In this document: positions 21,628 to 32,570 of the stretch, in pieces
Position numbering within the stretch: position 1 is the first letter of the stretch
Layout: each line of letters begins with the position of its first letter
From: Reticulitermes speratus
Taxonomy: Eukaryota > Arthropoda > Insecta > Blattodea > Rhinotermitidae
Reading direction: 5' to 3'
Assembly: GCA_021186555.1 (NCBI GenBank)
Contig: JAJKFL010000042.1
Location: 14,703,521-14,767,520 of the forward strand
Length of the DNA stretch: 64,000 nucleotides
Translations under genes and position numbers: made by a program
The notes under the pieces: generated by a model
What the model was told of the DNA's origin: nothing
What the model saw: the letters and a program-made list of their open reading frames with translations, nothing else
Databases searched by the model: none

Positions 21628-22215
21628 ACTAGTGGTCATCCGCCGATCCCAGTGGCCGTGCGGTCTAAGGCGTGTGTCTATGGCCGTTCGCTTGCTGGGA
21701 CTGTGGGTTCGAATCCCGCCGGAGGCATGGATGGATGTTTGTGTTGTGTTTGTTGTATAAGGACAGTAGTAACTAACTAACTCCATGGAGCAGAGTCCTT
21801 CTTGAGAAGCTAGCAGGTCGTTAGCTAGTCAAGAAATTCCCCGCCGTTTAGGGAACCCGAAGGTTCATCACCGCATTCACAAGAGCCTGCCACCTGTCCC
21901 TATTCTGAGCACAAGGACAGTAGTATGGAACATAAGTGACATGAAGAAGGACGGAAGGATCTAAAGGTACAAAATGGACCAAAGGAAAAAAAACGGGACA
22001 GGAAAAAAAAATCACTCCGGGGGCATGTATGTCTGTCTCTTGCGAGTGTTGTGTGTTTTCAGGTAGAGGTCTCTGCGTCGGGGTGATCACTCGTCTAGAA
22101 GAGTCCTAACGAGTGTGGTGTGTCTAAAAGTGTGATCATGAAACCTCGACAATGAGGACGCTCTGGCCCACTACGGGCTGTCGAGCTATTGAAAACAAAT
22201 AACTAGTGGCCATCC
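21628..22215 (+). mobile_element. Composite SINE-B with insert, itself interrupted
   Basis: SINE-B 21642-22201 flanked by ACTAGTGGTCATCC (21628-21641) and ACTAGTGGCCATCC (22202-22215). After the tRNA head and GGCATGGATG, the SINE is split by an extra segment TTTGTGTTGTGTTTGTTG...ACATGAAGAAGGACGG...GGGACAGG plus a poly(A)-like run. It resumes at CTCCGGGGGCATGTATG and TCTGTCTCTTGCGAGTG. A LINE-3 fragment lies inside the extra segment (21773-21911). The same extra segment occurs in the independent copy at 22778. Confidence 0.9.
21760..21924 (-). mobile_element. LINE-3 3' fragment nested in composite SINE-B
   Basis: A 139-bp minus-strand LINE-3 end (21773-21911), starting with its tail TAACTAACTCCATGG and ending GGTGGCAGG in reverse complement. 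Flanked by AAGGACAGTAGTA at 21760-21772 and 21912-21924, an exact 13-bp TSD. This is the youngest layer of the nest. Confidence 0.92.
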
Positions 22216-22311
22216 CCAGGCCATTGAAATGTATGAAATTTGAAGTTGACATTCCGTGATTGGTGTTACTTAGTAATTTTAAATTTTAATTGTTAAACTA
22301 CTCCAGAACAA

Positions 22312-22385
22312 TTTAGCCTGTGCCGGGAAATGAACCCCGGATGCTATATCGTATCGTAGTCCGTATAATGACTGTGGTACTCAGT
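22312..22385 (-). mobile_element. SINE-F head fragment
   Basis: Plus strand CCGGGAAATGAACCCCGGA followed by ATCGTAGTCCGTATAATGAC resembles the B and A boxes of SINE-F (46605, 26770) in reverse complement. No body seen. Confidence 0.45.
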
Positions 22386-22508
22386 GCAGCTTCTAACCAA
22401 AGTAGCACACAAAATTAAATACAGAATGAAATTAAGATCTTGCGTACAAGTTTTTTCAGCATGCTCTCAAATTTACGTATTAGGCCTACTACTAATACAT
22501 CAGCACTG

Positions 22509-23460
22509 AATAAAATACAATTCAAGACAAGTATAAAACTCCTACATGTTTCTGCACCGGGGTGCCATCATCAGGGAGTTATTTAGAAGAAAGGAGTATC
22601 AAGGTCAACACGCTAATCTGGGTACTGTATCGCCCTTCAATTTTACATATTTTATTAAACCATATAGCTGCGTGGTCTTATAAAGTTTTTCCTTTGTGTT
22701 TTTATAGCTGTAAACAGCTTTTGCTTGTCGAGCATTTGCAAACTGTATGTTATTCATACCGTGCATATTCGTACAATGGCCGATCCCAGTGGCCGTGCGG
22801 TCTAAGGCGTGGGTCTTCGGCCCCTCGCTTACTGGGATCGTGGGTTCGAATCCCAACGGGGGCATGGATGTTTGTGTTGTGTTTGATGTAAGGACGATAG
22901 CATGGAACGTAAAGTGACATAAAGGACGAAAGGATTTAAACAGTACAAAAGTGGATCAAAGGGGAAAAACCCCGGACAGGCAAAAAAAAAAAAAAATCCC
23001 ACCGGGGGCATGGATGTTTGTGTTGTGTTTGTTGTATAAGGACGGTAGCATGGAACGTAAAGTGACATGAAGGACGAAAAAGGATTGAAACAGTACAAAA
23101 ATGGATCAAGGGGAAAAACCCCGAATAGACACAAAAAAAACAACCCCCACCGGTGGCATGGATGTCTGTCTCTTGTGAGTGTTGTGTGTTGTCAGGTAGA
23201 GGTCTCTGCGATGGGCTGGTCCCTCGTCCAGAGGAGTCCTACCGAGTGTGGTGTGTCTATCAGTGTGATCGTGAAGCGTCGTAAAATGACGAGGCCTAGG
23301 CCCCCTAAGGGCTGTCGAGCCATAGGAAAGAAAATATATATTCATACAATTAATACACGTGTTGGGCTTGTACTCCTTCATTCTAAATAACTCCCTGATG
23401 GTGGCACCCCGGTACCGAAACTTATAGGAGTTTTACAGTTGTCTAGAATTGTATTTTATT
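22509..23460. repeat. Inverted-repeat element split by composite SINE
   Basis: Left arm 22509-22612 (AATAAAATACAATTC, TAAAACTCCTA, CACCGGGGTGCCA, CAGGGAGTTATTTAGAA) and right arm 23358-23460 carry the reverse complements in order, with few mismatches. The arms contain the CTGATGATGG/CGAAAC-type core. The loop now holds the 560-bp SINE-B composite. A second, offset pairing links 22753-22777 with 23483-23512 (CATACCGTGCATATTC). Confidence 0.8.
22765..23350 (+). mobile_element. Composite SINE-B with duplicated internal insert
   Basis: SINE-B 22778-23337 between ATATTCGTACAAT (22765-22777) and ATATTCATACAAT (23338-23350). After GGGGGCATGGATG come two tandem units of about 150 bp, each reading TTTGTGTTGTGTTTG...AGCATGGAACGTAAAGTG...CAGTACAAAA...GGGGAAAAACCCCG then poly(A), and each ending with a repeat of CCCACCGGGGGCATGGATG. 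The normal SINE body resumes at TCTGTCTCTTGTGAGTG. The repeated boundary looks like the TSD of an old poly(A)-tailed insertion that became part of the SINE and later duplicated. Confidence 0.92.
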
Positions 23461-23512
23461 AACTGCATATTTTGGTTGATGCATTAATTGTAAGAATATG
23501 CACGGTATGAAC

Positions 23513-25080
23513 AAAATAAAATTAACTTATTACATTCAAAAAAACTATTTCGTGCCTCTTTGGAAAACAGACTTAGTAGAATCAGTAGTGGTTTGGTTGG
23601 GAACAAACACGATGTTACTACCCTTCTTCACTTCAACTTCTTCTTCTTCTTCTCTTCTGCTGCTCTATTCGCACATATCTGCGTATAGTGAAGGTGGAGC
23701 GCCGACTAATCCATTCGGTAGGTCTGATGTCTACCTCTCGAGAATACGAGTATTTGCGTGTGGTGGACTGTGAGATAATTTTGCAACATCTCTGGACTAC
23801 GATGAACTAACGACGCTTCTGATGTTATATTTACTCATGGTTTTATTTTGGTAACACTTGCTTGGGTAACATCTATTACACTGATTACTCTATTAGATAT
23901 GATCACTGGCACTTTGAAGTAAACACACTATATACTTTACTTTCCACTGTGTCTCACCATTTAACTTTTAAATTTACAGGTGATAATTCTTGGATATAAA
24001 CATCACAGTCCCATGCAATTACTTATAAATTTCAAGCCAAATAAACCGCACTTATTATAATTTCTAGTTATAATTTTATTGTATGAGTCCGAAATTTACG
24101 GAGCGCATTAATTTTGCGTCAGTATACTCCCGCATCCCAAAACGGAGTTTTTCTAAATTCCCGTAACAACCATCTCGTCACATTCAATCTAAGCTTACCC
24201 CCCTTCTGACTTCCTAACTTTCCTATTGGCCGAAATACGAATTTCCGAGTGTCTCCCATAGGTCAAAATTCAAGTTTTCGTGTTCTGATTTCTAATTGGC
24301 TGTCCTGAAAGACGCGCTGGTATTCCCTGAAATAACTCCGAAATCCCCAAATGCGCGATTTCTGGTCAAATCGAGGCGTGGCCGTTCGTAACCTCCTACA
24401 CAAGAATTTACTACCGCAAAAACTGTCAAGTATATAATTACACAAAGAGGTGCCTACTCTCAAAAGCTAGTTTTTGACATTTGACAAATGGTAAACCTTA
24501 CTGTGTCATTTGACTGGGGTTCGCCGCAGTCATTCCGTCATCCTAGTTTGTTCGCTCTTTTAGTAAATAACTTCCCGAAGTACCCAGTTTTCCCTCTACA
24601 AGGAGTTAATTATGTCCCGAGACCTCATCCGTCTTTGAACCAGGATTTGTCCCATAACAATGAGATACAGATATTATTGCGCAAAATAGCAAAATAGATC
24701 TTTTTTAATCTTATAGTAATTTTTCCTACAGTAGGTAGCTTTTTGCCAAAATTATTCAAGGTTCATTCAAGTTTCATGTGCGCAGGAGTTATATTGGACA
24801 GGCAAGGATTAAAATTAAATTGGTCTGAAAATGTTCCAGCGTATACAGTTTATATCACATTGCATTCAAATTCGTTCAGTTGTTACAGAGTTGAAACAAC
24901 GAAAGGACGGACGTACAGACAGACACAAATGTCTATTATGCGTTTACTGCATTTTATCTGCGTGCATAGGAAAAAATTGTGCCTTAGTTCAGACCTGTCA
25001 TTGTGATGCATAAGTAAACAGATGAATAAAGGAACCTTCAATCACGACTCTATTTGAACAACATTTGTACTGTCGAGGGT
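23513..25080. other. No gene seen; (TTC)n at 23635-23655
   Basis: AT-rich with a short TTC tract. The segment 24830-24930 (TTCAAATTCGTTCAGTTG, AAAGGACGGACGTACAGACA) resembles internal transposon DNA but has no second copy here. Confidence 0.4.
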
Positions 25081-25082
25081 GC

Positions 25083-25124
25083 TGCGTGTTTCGGCTCATT
25101 CACAAGCCAGTATCAGGCACTGGC
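25083..25124 (-). repeat. CTGAAGATGG-type dispersed motif
   Basis: Plus strand CGTGTTTCGGCTCATTCAC then AAGCCAGTATCAGGC, a variant of the motif at 4243. Confidence 0.5.
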
Positions 25125-26689
25125 AATAAATATGTATGAAAAAAAGACATATACAACACATTATTAATTAAAACGATTGAGATCTGAATAATGCATTGTA
25201 TAAATAGGTTTTATTATTGCCTTTCGACATAATTGTGTTAATAATTTATTATATACATTAAAATATGATATTAATATTGTGTGGTATGTTTGATGCAGTA
25301 ATTCTGTTAAAGGCTTATTCTGAGTTCTTCCTTTTAATGTAGGTACAAAAGAGCGCGAGATTAATGTGGGTGCCTCCACGAGATGATATGTTTTTTTTCG
25401 TGATTTTTAAAGACGATATGCTCAGCTCAGACGCATCTCTTGATATACTTATGGCGTCAGATTCTTTTGGTTTCGTGTTAATCTGGAGGGCTGCTAAGAT
25501 TTTATCGTTAGGAGACTTGCCATTCGCATATGTTTTGGAGGAACGTCTCTCTGTTATTCGTGTCAATGAAATAGTGGGCCCACTATAGGCATGTAGACCT
25601 GTACTGTATCAGTAGAGTTGCAGGGTAGAGACTTTACCTTCAAGAAGGAGACAGTATTCCCGATACGTTGTCAGCACTGTCCACGTAAATATAGTGCCGT
25701 CGCCCAAAAAAAAAAAATAGAATCTAATCAAACACTAGTACTGTTTTTATTCGTCTACAACCGGACATGCGCATTTCCTCTGTTTCTAAATCTCAGGCAC
25801 ATATTCTGTGTCCTTCTTGGTTAGTGAATGCAAGGGAATCTCCTTTATTATCCAAGTGCAACACATCAGGAAGATTCTAAACGAAACATTCCAAATAAAA
25901 TGGCTGAAATGCATCCAAAGCAGAACAGATGGCCTCGATTTTAACTCCATGCACTTTTTAGGGTCTCCTGCCAAGGTTGGCATTTATTCTGTACAATTTT
26001 ACTTCTTGGAGAAATGTAAGGAACTGTGACTCATTACAGGATGAAACAGCCAAATTATAGTAAGAAATCAAATCCTATCAGGTACAACTTCAACTCCAAT
26101 TGGGGGGGGGGATATTTTCTAGACAGTGAAGCCATAGATTACTGGCAGTCAGTTAGAAATATAACAATTAACCAATGTGTAAGTTTGTAAATTACAATTA
26201 AACAATTTAATAAATTGCATACAACTTTGAAAATCAGTCATTTTAATGAAGTATATTTTTATTGTTGTAATTTATTGGGACTTTGTGAACCATTCTGTAA
26301 AATGTAAATGACGCCTTTTTTTGCGCAGTGCTGGTTTGACTTTCCTACGTAGTTTATTCTGACACATAACTAGAAAGAAACCAGCATTTGAGATCTGAAA
26401 CGTAGATTTAATGTGTCATTTCTTCTACTTCAGGTGTAACAATTGTGTCATAATGCCCCTGCCGTTGTTGTATGTTGCCTTGGGCATTTGAAAACAAAGC
26501 ACGGAAGATAATATTTCGCTCTATGAACTGAAGAGTAACAAAAGGCTGCAGAAAATTAATGAGGAGCTTTGGAGGATTACACTTCGTCTATTGCTATTGA
26601 AGTGACTAAATCAAGAAGAATGAGGTGAGGTGCAATGTGGCTTGCGTAGTGGAAACACTGAATGCATATAAATTTTTTTGGAAATTATC
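25125..26689. other. No gene seen; poly(G) at 26101-26110
   Basis: About 1.5 kb. Open frames near 25364 and 25315 lack recognisable motifs. Confidence 0.5.
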
Positions 26690-26768
26690 ATAGTAAGAAA
26701 TCACCCGAAAAAACCTAGACGCAGACGGAAGATAACATTAAATTTAATACAATTCAGTGTGACTACCG
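26690..26768 (+). pseudogene. Possible LINE-3 coding scrap
   Basis: Shifting frames give PRRRRK and EDNIKFN, resembling the [11 protein letters not shown] segment. Weak. Confidence 0.3.
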
Positions 26769-26769
26769 C

Positions 26770-27078
26770 GATGGTAAAATAGATGAAAGGCAACGTTGTC
26801 CCTCTTTACGTCATGAATGCACGTAGAGGGAGTAGATTTATAGCTCCACTCATTTTATCCTCGGGATTTGATGGAGGTGAGTGGTAAACATCGAGTCCCA
26901 GGCGCTTTAACCCCGGGAAAGAACCCCCTTACGTCTTGAATAGGAAGCTGAGTGGGCCTCAGAATCTGTCTGGAAGATTTGGAGATGAAAGAAGTCGCTT
27001 GTTTCTGTCGGGATTCAAACCCCGGATCGTCCATACTGTAGCGTAGTCACTGTACTGACTGTGCTACCGCGGCTCCTA
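26770..27078 (-). mobile_element. SINE-F copy 1
   Basis: Plus strand GGGATTCAAACCCCGGATCG with TAGTCACTGTACTGACTGTG is the reverse complement of a tRNA-like head. Body landmarks TAGGGAGTAGA-like, CACTCATTTTATCCTCGG and GGGTGG-like are shared with 46605-46880. Confidence 0.65.
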
Positions 27079-27324
27079 TACTACGAGGGTATGACACATT
27101 TGGGATTATTCAGTTTCTGGACTTTGTTCATTGTTCCGCATTTAAAGTTAAATTATAAACGGTGTTTCGGGGACAGAATCGGTGACCGTCCGTAAGTAAA
27201 GATGTACAGTACGTGCTTAGTTGGAGCCGACAGGAATAACGCAGAGTTTGGAAAAGTTTTACCTGTCGAATGAGCCTGTGTGCGTGAGGACAGGTACGTA
27301 TCCTGTCCCCTAAACTTAAATTGT

Positions 27325-27573
27325 CTCGATCCCCGTGGCCATGCGGTCTAAGGCGTATGTTTGCTCGGTTGCTGGGTTTGCGGGTTCAAATCCCACTGAG
27401 ATCGTGGATATTGTCTCTTGTGTTTGTTGTATGAGCTAACGGCCTATGCAATTAGCTGGTCAATCGTTCAGAGGAGCCCTACCGTGTGTGTGTGTCTAAC
27501 TGTGTGTGATCTAGAAACCTCAACAGTGAGGCGGCCTAGGCCCAGTTGGGCTGCAGCGCCAGAGAAAAAAAGA
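27325..27573 (+). mobile_element. SINE-B, divergent variant
   Basis: Head CCCCGTGGCCATGCGGTCTA, B box GGGTTCAAATCCC, body GTCTCTTGTGTTTGTTGTA, GTTCAGAGGAGCCCTACCG, tail GAGGCGGCCTAGGCCC plus poly(A). The segment TTGTGTTTGTTGTATGAG resembles the start of the extra insert in the composite copies. Confidence 0.8.
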
Positions 27574-28875
27574 ACTTTATATTTAACTTTAATATAGCGC
27601 GGGACGGCACGCAAACTTCAAATGACGAGTGATATCAAATTAAGTTTACTGACCACGAAACAAGACGTGAGGATATAAATCGGACGAAACTGAGTCTAGC
27701 ACATTGATATCTTCTCGTATTCGCCAACTTCTAGAGTGTTAAAAATGTTCCAACGTTTCTCAATATAAAAAAAAATTTCGGAAGAAGTTGGTGCCTCCGT
27801 CTTCAGTGTAGACAGATGGTGGGGACAGCACGTCGATCTGAAATGTCAGCATACTCAAATGTGTGGGGTCACATCCCAGAAGAAAGCAATGTTCACATTT
27901 GCTTCCGTAAGAACCCCAAATCTTACCGTATCTAGTAGTTTGAAAATTTAGAGGTAATTTTTCTGAATACTGAAATACGCGTAGAGTATAATATTAAAGA
28001 ATGCTGGTGTCTTACTTCCTTTAAGACATCATCTGATTGTGTAGGTGTACAGAAACCTATTCCGGTTTTTGCCTAAAAAGCCTTGAAGCAACACAAAAGG
28101 CTATATCAGGAAGAATGACCAGCAACTTTCGAGGTTCGAACCAGACATCTGTTCGACAATAGGCAAATTTTCACCGATATTGTGTGTGATTGAAGGTTGG
28201 AGCTTATTCACTATATATGCAAGTAAGCGTCAGATATCCTGATATCACTGTTTGAACGCTATCATATTTCAGTTCGCTGTGTTCCAACTTGGTAGAAATA
28301 CAAAGCCTGTGAAAGATTTTGTTTCCATATAAAACAGAAGTGGAAGCACCAATATTTTTAGTACTAATACATATAAATATACAAATCTGAAACTCCCACT
28401 TTATCCTGCATTTATATGGCCTCTTTATCGTGACTTTATTCACCAGTTTTATAGTGACATATTTTTAGAGAGATTGTTTTATGTAATGGTCTTCATTTTT
28501 CTTTTGAACTTTGTTGTCAAGTTATATAGACTATATTATACCAGAACTTCATAGGTACTGCTGAACTATGTTTCGAAAATGCGTCTTTGGGTAGATCTAA
28601 CATTCTTTCTGAGCACGGCTATATTTCTTATCAGATTGGAAAATGTGACTATCCTGTTAAAGTTAAGGGCAGACTGCGCGGGCTGTAGACCTGAAGATAT
28701 AGAAGGTAACCACTCAATCTCTCTTACTGGTACACGAAGTACATGCTTATAACTTGTCTTTCTTCTAAGAAAAGCATACGAATCTACAAAGGTGTGTAAT
28801 TTTGTCGTAAAATTTCGTTTGCTTATGGATTTGAATTAGTAGCAAAGTAATTATAAAAAAAAACATTATAGGTAA
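27574..28875. other. No gene seen
   Basis: Around 27785-27890 there is a weak foldback trace (GTGCCTCCGTCTTCAGTG, CACATCCCAGAAGAAAG); otherwise nothing. Confidence 0.45.
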
Positions 28876-29113
28876 TTAACCGTTCGAAGACTGGCGTTGT
28901 CTAAAGCACATATAAAACTTGAATTTCAAAGTCATAGACAAAACATTCCGTTTCATGAGGACATATCGCTTAGTGCTGTTTAGGAAAAAGAATCGGTATT
29001 GATTGTGAGAGGCGTGCGGAATACATGAAAACACCATGTGGCAAGATGCAGATTCTTTAAGTGTTACAGCATGCGGCATATATAGTTACAACTGGGCTTG
29101 CAGCGGCTATTGA
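28876..29113 (+). mobile_element. Mite-P copy 4
   Basis: Opens TTAACCGTTCGAAGACTGG; interior CGCTTAGTGCTGTTTAGG, ATATATAGTTACAACTGGGC; closes near GGCTATTGAA. Right TTAA decayed. Confidence 0.6.
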
Positions 29114-29646
29114 ACACGAAAATATAATGTGAATTTTTGTTTATGTTCAAGGGGAGGTAAGGGAAAATACTGGTTTGGCTAAGGGTGTCAGCTAGTTACT
29201 TTTCCTGTCTAATGAGACATCTGCTTCGTTGCTCGATATCATTCAGCTACGACACATTTTTACGCCTGTTCACTGCCAATTGATGCTCCGTTCTACGTGT
29301 GCATGTGTGTCATCAGTCGTAGGTGTAGGTAAATCGTTTCTGTAATGTGAAATATTCCAGAACTCAAGCAGTAAAGAACAGCAGATTGTGATACTTTGAA
29401 CTGGTGGTATACAGACGATGGTCTTTGCAAAATGTCAAATTCGGAGTGAGCATTGGCGTCCTAGAGGGTCATAAGGAAGGCGTTAAGAATTTGTTCAAAT
29501 TAATCACTTGAAGCGAGTGCAGAGTATTTGGAAATGAAAGTCCAGCCGGGTTACGTCTGACCGTGTCACTTGTGGTTAACGCTAAGCTGCGTGGACTGGC
29601 GTTGTTCAGACGGAGGTTGAATTTTACGAACTGTAGAAAAATAAAA
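29114..29646. other. No gene seen
   Basis: Nothing recognised. Confidence 0.5.
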
Positions 29647-29867
29647 GTAACCCTTGAAAGACTAAGGATAACTTGAGTTGTATTTAAAGATTCACTTCAC
29701 ACCGAGCGGTAAAAACCGATCAGTTAATGCTGTGTAGGGAAATAATCGCTGTTTTTTTTTCTGAGATCCAAACAAAACCCATAAATTCACTGTGACAGCT
29801 AAACATAGAATTTTTGAATGTTAAACCTGTGGTGTTATATAGTAACTACTAGGCTGTAAAGGGTTAA
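29647..29867 (+). mobile_element. Mite-P copy 5 (well preserved)
   Basis: Opens GTAACCCTTGAAAGACTAAG and ends CTAGGCTGTAAAGGGTTAA. The termini pair as an imperfect inverted repeat ending at TTAA. The interior is the clearest version of the consensus: GTTAATGCTGTGTAGGGAA, TTCTGAGATCCAAAC, CATAAATTCACTGTG. Confidence 0.8.
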
Positions 29868-30111
29868 GATAACTTTTCAGCGCGGCTGTAATGTAAGTGC
29901 TGTGTAAACAGTCGGTCACGAACACTTTGCAACTCTTTATATCTTTATCTTTATTATAAACACCGTGATTTCACAGCACAGCAAACTAACACCAGAAACA
30001 AAAAAAAATTAACGGAAATCCTGATAATTTTATTTGAGCCAACTGCCTAGTATTTCCAGTACATATTCAGCCAGATTAATATTTCTTATGTGCCTACGTA
30101 CTTCTACGATA
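29868..30111. other. No feature seen
   Basis: AT-rich. Confidence 0.5.
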
Positions 30112-30289
30112 AATTCACAATATATTAGATCTTATTGCCTTTGTGCAGCTAGTGGATGACCTTATAAGAAAAGATATTGAAATAAGAAAAGGGAAGCATT
30201 ATATCACACTCTCTAGAGAACTCGCTGTTGAAGAGGCTATGGAACTGTGTCGCAAGACAGACAACGCAAAGACGATGATCTCGTTCTAA
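30112..30289 (+). CDS. Coding-like tail, exon or LINE relic
   Basis: A 59-codon frame with no ATG start opens after a TAA and closes at TAA 30287-30289. Its last 46 codons look protein-like: LVDDLIRKDIEIRKG, HYITLSRELAVEEAMELC, KTMISF. Just before LVDD the DNA reads CTTATTGCCTTTGTGCAG, a plausible splice acceptor. The DD..R..E pattern and the short post-domain stop also fit the C-terminal tail of a non-LTR retrotransposon (compare W.DDL in other LINE ends). I cannot decide between a host last exon and a transposon relic. No upstream exon is evident. Confidence 0.3.
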
Positions 30290-31021
30290 TACCAATTGAT
30301 ATCTTATCTAGCTGCAGTTAGAAGTCTTTCATATTACATAAAAAATAGCTTTATTTTAAAATAAAATAGTTAATATAAAACAGTCACAAGTCACTAAAGC
30401 CGTAACAGCCAACCTGAACACATGCATAGGCATCAAAACAGCTAAGAGGGCGGCGCAAGATTAAGTTTTAAAACCTCGGAATGAATGCACACCACGTCAC
30501 AAATGGACATTAAGTGCTACCACATAAGAATAAATATCAGCGGCTTTTAGCTCACAAGTTAAATTGCAAATATACAGTTAATATTAACGTATGGTAAAGG
30601 AAATATGTAAAACAAATGTCTTTGTAAAATGGTTGATAGTATTATGAGCCAGTATTTGGTTGACTACGTGTGTTATGTTCTTCTCACGCCGTTTCCATGG
30701 ACACGGGTAGTTCTGAATTCCTTACAGAGGTGGCAGCACAGTGTTAAAAGGTGTGTAAAGATAAAAATGTACCTTATACTTCACGGGTTTAACGTAACGT
30801 ATATCAGGGCGAGGAAGGAAGCATGGTCAGTGCGCGAGGGGTTAGGAACAGGAAGAAAGTTGGAAAGAAGTGAAGTTAAAAGTAATATTTTCCGTTGAAT
30901 TCAAAGAAAAAATTTTCACTGGTTGTTAGTGATACTATAAACAAATGAACACCCTACATGTTAACGTGTCCAAGTAGGTCTGTAAATATGAAATGCATAA
31001 GAAATTTAACTAAAGCAACTT
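30290..31021. other. No gene seen
   Basis: An 89-codon frame at 30629 has no recognisable motif. Confidence 0.5.
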
Positions 31022-31128
31022 AAGGGAGCAGAGTCCTTAATTAATTTGACGCTTTTTAAAGGAACCGAATTTATTCACAAAAGTCGGCTACTTGTCCGTA
31101 TTCTGAGCCAAATGAGTTGGCGCCTTTA
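31022..31128 (-). mobile_element. LINE-3 3'-end scrap
   Basis: Plus strand GGGAGCAGAGTCCTTAATTA ... GTCGGCTACTTGTCCGTATT ... CTGAGCC is the diverged reverse complement of the family end. Confidence 0.6.
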
Positions 31129-31874
31129 AGATCAGTGTTAATTTTATTCTACGCAGATATCTCAAAATGGTTCCTGCGTTTCAAGTTTTGCAATCAATAT
31201 TCTGCATGCAAGGAAACATACAAGAGTGTAATAAATTTGAAAGCAGAGGAACTGTTTTTAAGGTTCTGATGTTAGTATCTGTGAACAACAACGGCATATG
31301 TAACATAAATTTCCTTGTGATACTTTTCATATCATTTTGCTTTGTAACACACGGTTATATACTAGTTACACACATAAAGAGCATAAGATATCTAAGATTG
31401 CAAAGAGCAGATAACATGACAGTTGTGTTTAGCAGGGAAGTAATCAGTCCTTCTTCTCTGAATCCATTTATACCGCCGACTTCCATGTTCCTCTGTTCTC
31501 TTATATACATATTTGCTTTTGGAATGTTTAAGCAGGGTAACAGTACGAGAAGTTAGTTGACGTGAACAAACACGCAGCGCACTCTTCGTAGTATTATGAC
31601 ATCATCAAAAGTAAAGCTCTTGTTTTAGTGGCTGAGTCTCCGGTCTGTTTCATATAATGAAGTACTTTTGGTTGCCAGGCAGTACGCTGTGTACTGGGTG
31701 GTAGTGTGAACTGCAGAACCGGTTGGAAATGTGGGCTGTTTCTTTAGTGGTTACACTTCCAATAACATCGGGGCGGCATAATTCGAGGCTGAACCATAAC
31801 TTCTTCAATTTAACATTTTATAGGCGTACTCATATAGCCTATATGTATGCCTTCAAGAATAGTGAAACGTACAG
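31129..31874. other. No gene seen
   Basis: A 129-codon plus-strand frame (31167-31556) has one hydrophobic stretch but no family resemblance. Confidence 0.4.
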
Positions 31875-32035
31875 CAGGGGTACACAGATTTTTAAAAAAT
31901 CTGGGAGCCGCCTCAAAATTATAGACACCAAGAGGGCGACAGGAAATAAAATTCCGTACTAAGGACCGAAGAATATTAGGCACCATGTATAACATTTTGT
32001 TGGCACGGAGACCAGACCATAATTTGTGCATCCCT
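31875..32035 (+). mobile_element. Possible hAT-type MITE, copy 1
   Basis: A 161-bp repeat opening CAGGGGTACACAGATTTTT and closing AATTTGTGCATCCCTG, so the ends form an imperfect inverted repeat (CAGGGRTRCACARATT). An inverted second copy lies at 43867-44050. CAGGG termini suit hAT elements, but the flanking 8-mers do not match, so no TSD is confirmed. Confidence 0.5.
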
Positions 32036-32119
32036 GAAGTAAAATCTACCTTTTACATCATGGAAGACAATTTTAAGAGCGTCCATTCACTCAGATAGGC
32101 AAGAAAATATAAACTTTTT

Positions 32120-32157
32120 AAGTAAAACGAAGGTTCATTACCTTACTCACAACGGCA
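32120..32157 (-). mobile_element. LINE-3 scrap
   Basis: AACGAAGGTTCATTACCTTA followed by CTCACAA matches the middle of the LINE-3 3' end in reverse complement. Confidence 0.4.
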
Positions 32158-32332
32158 CATCGTTGGACTCAGTAGTGGCCCAGTCGAATTCAGGTAACAC
32201 TTGTCTTAGTGTGGTTCACCAGGTGATTTCTTCGTTTAAATTTTCGGGCTACAATTTTGTGTTTACTTTAATTTTTCCCATGCATGCTGCATGTTCTGCC
32301 AATCTTATTATACGTGGTTTACTTTGTAATAA

Positions 32333-32570
32333 TATGTGGTGCGGATCAGTTTGGTTGCGCGATCTAAGATATGAGCTTCTTGTTGCGCTGTGAAACGGGA
32401 ATCGTCGGTTCGAAGCCCATTCAATGCATATTTGTGTTGTTCTGTGTAGGTACAGTCTGTGCCACGGTACAGATCTCCGACCAAGGAGTCCTGCCAAATA
32501 TCTGCAAACATGATTCATAATGCGGAACATGGGAGGCCCCTAGATCACATTGGCCTGCTGCGCGGTATGT
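32333..32570 (+). mobile_element. SINE-B, old diverged copy
   Basis: Head GGATCAGTTTGGTTGCGCG, B box CGGTTCGAAGCCC, then ATATTTGTGTTGTTCTG, CAAGGAGTCCTGCC and a tail GGGAGGCCCCTAG. No clear poly(A) or TSD remains. Confidence 0.6.

Noticed and set aside
31167-31556. 129-codon plus-strand frame with hydrophobic stretch
   Set aside because: Composition fits AT-rich chance; no domain, signal peptide or intron pattern.
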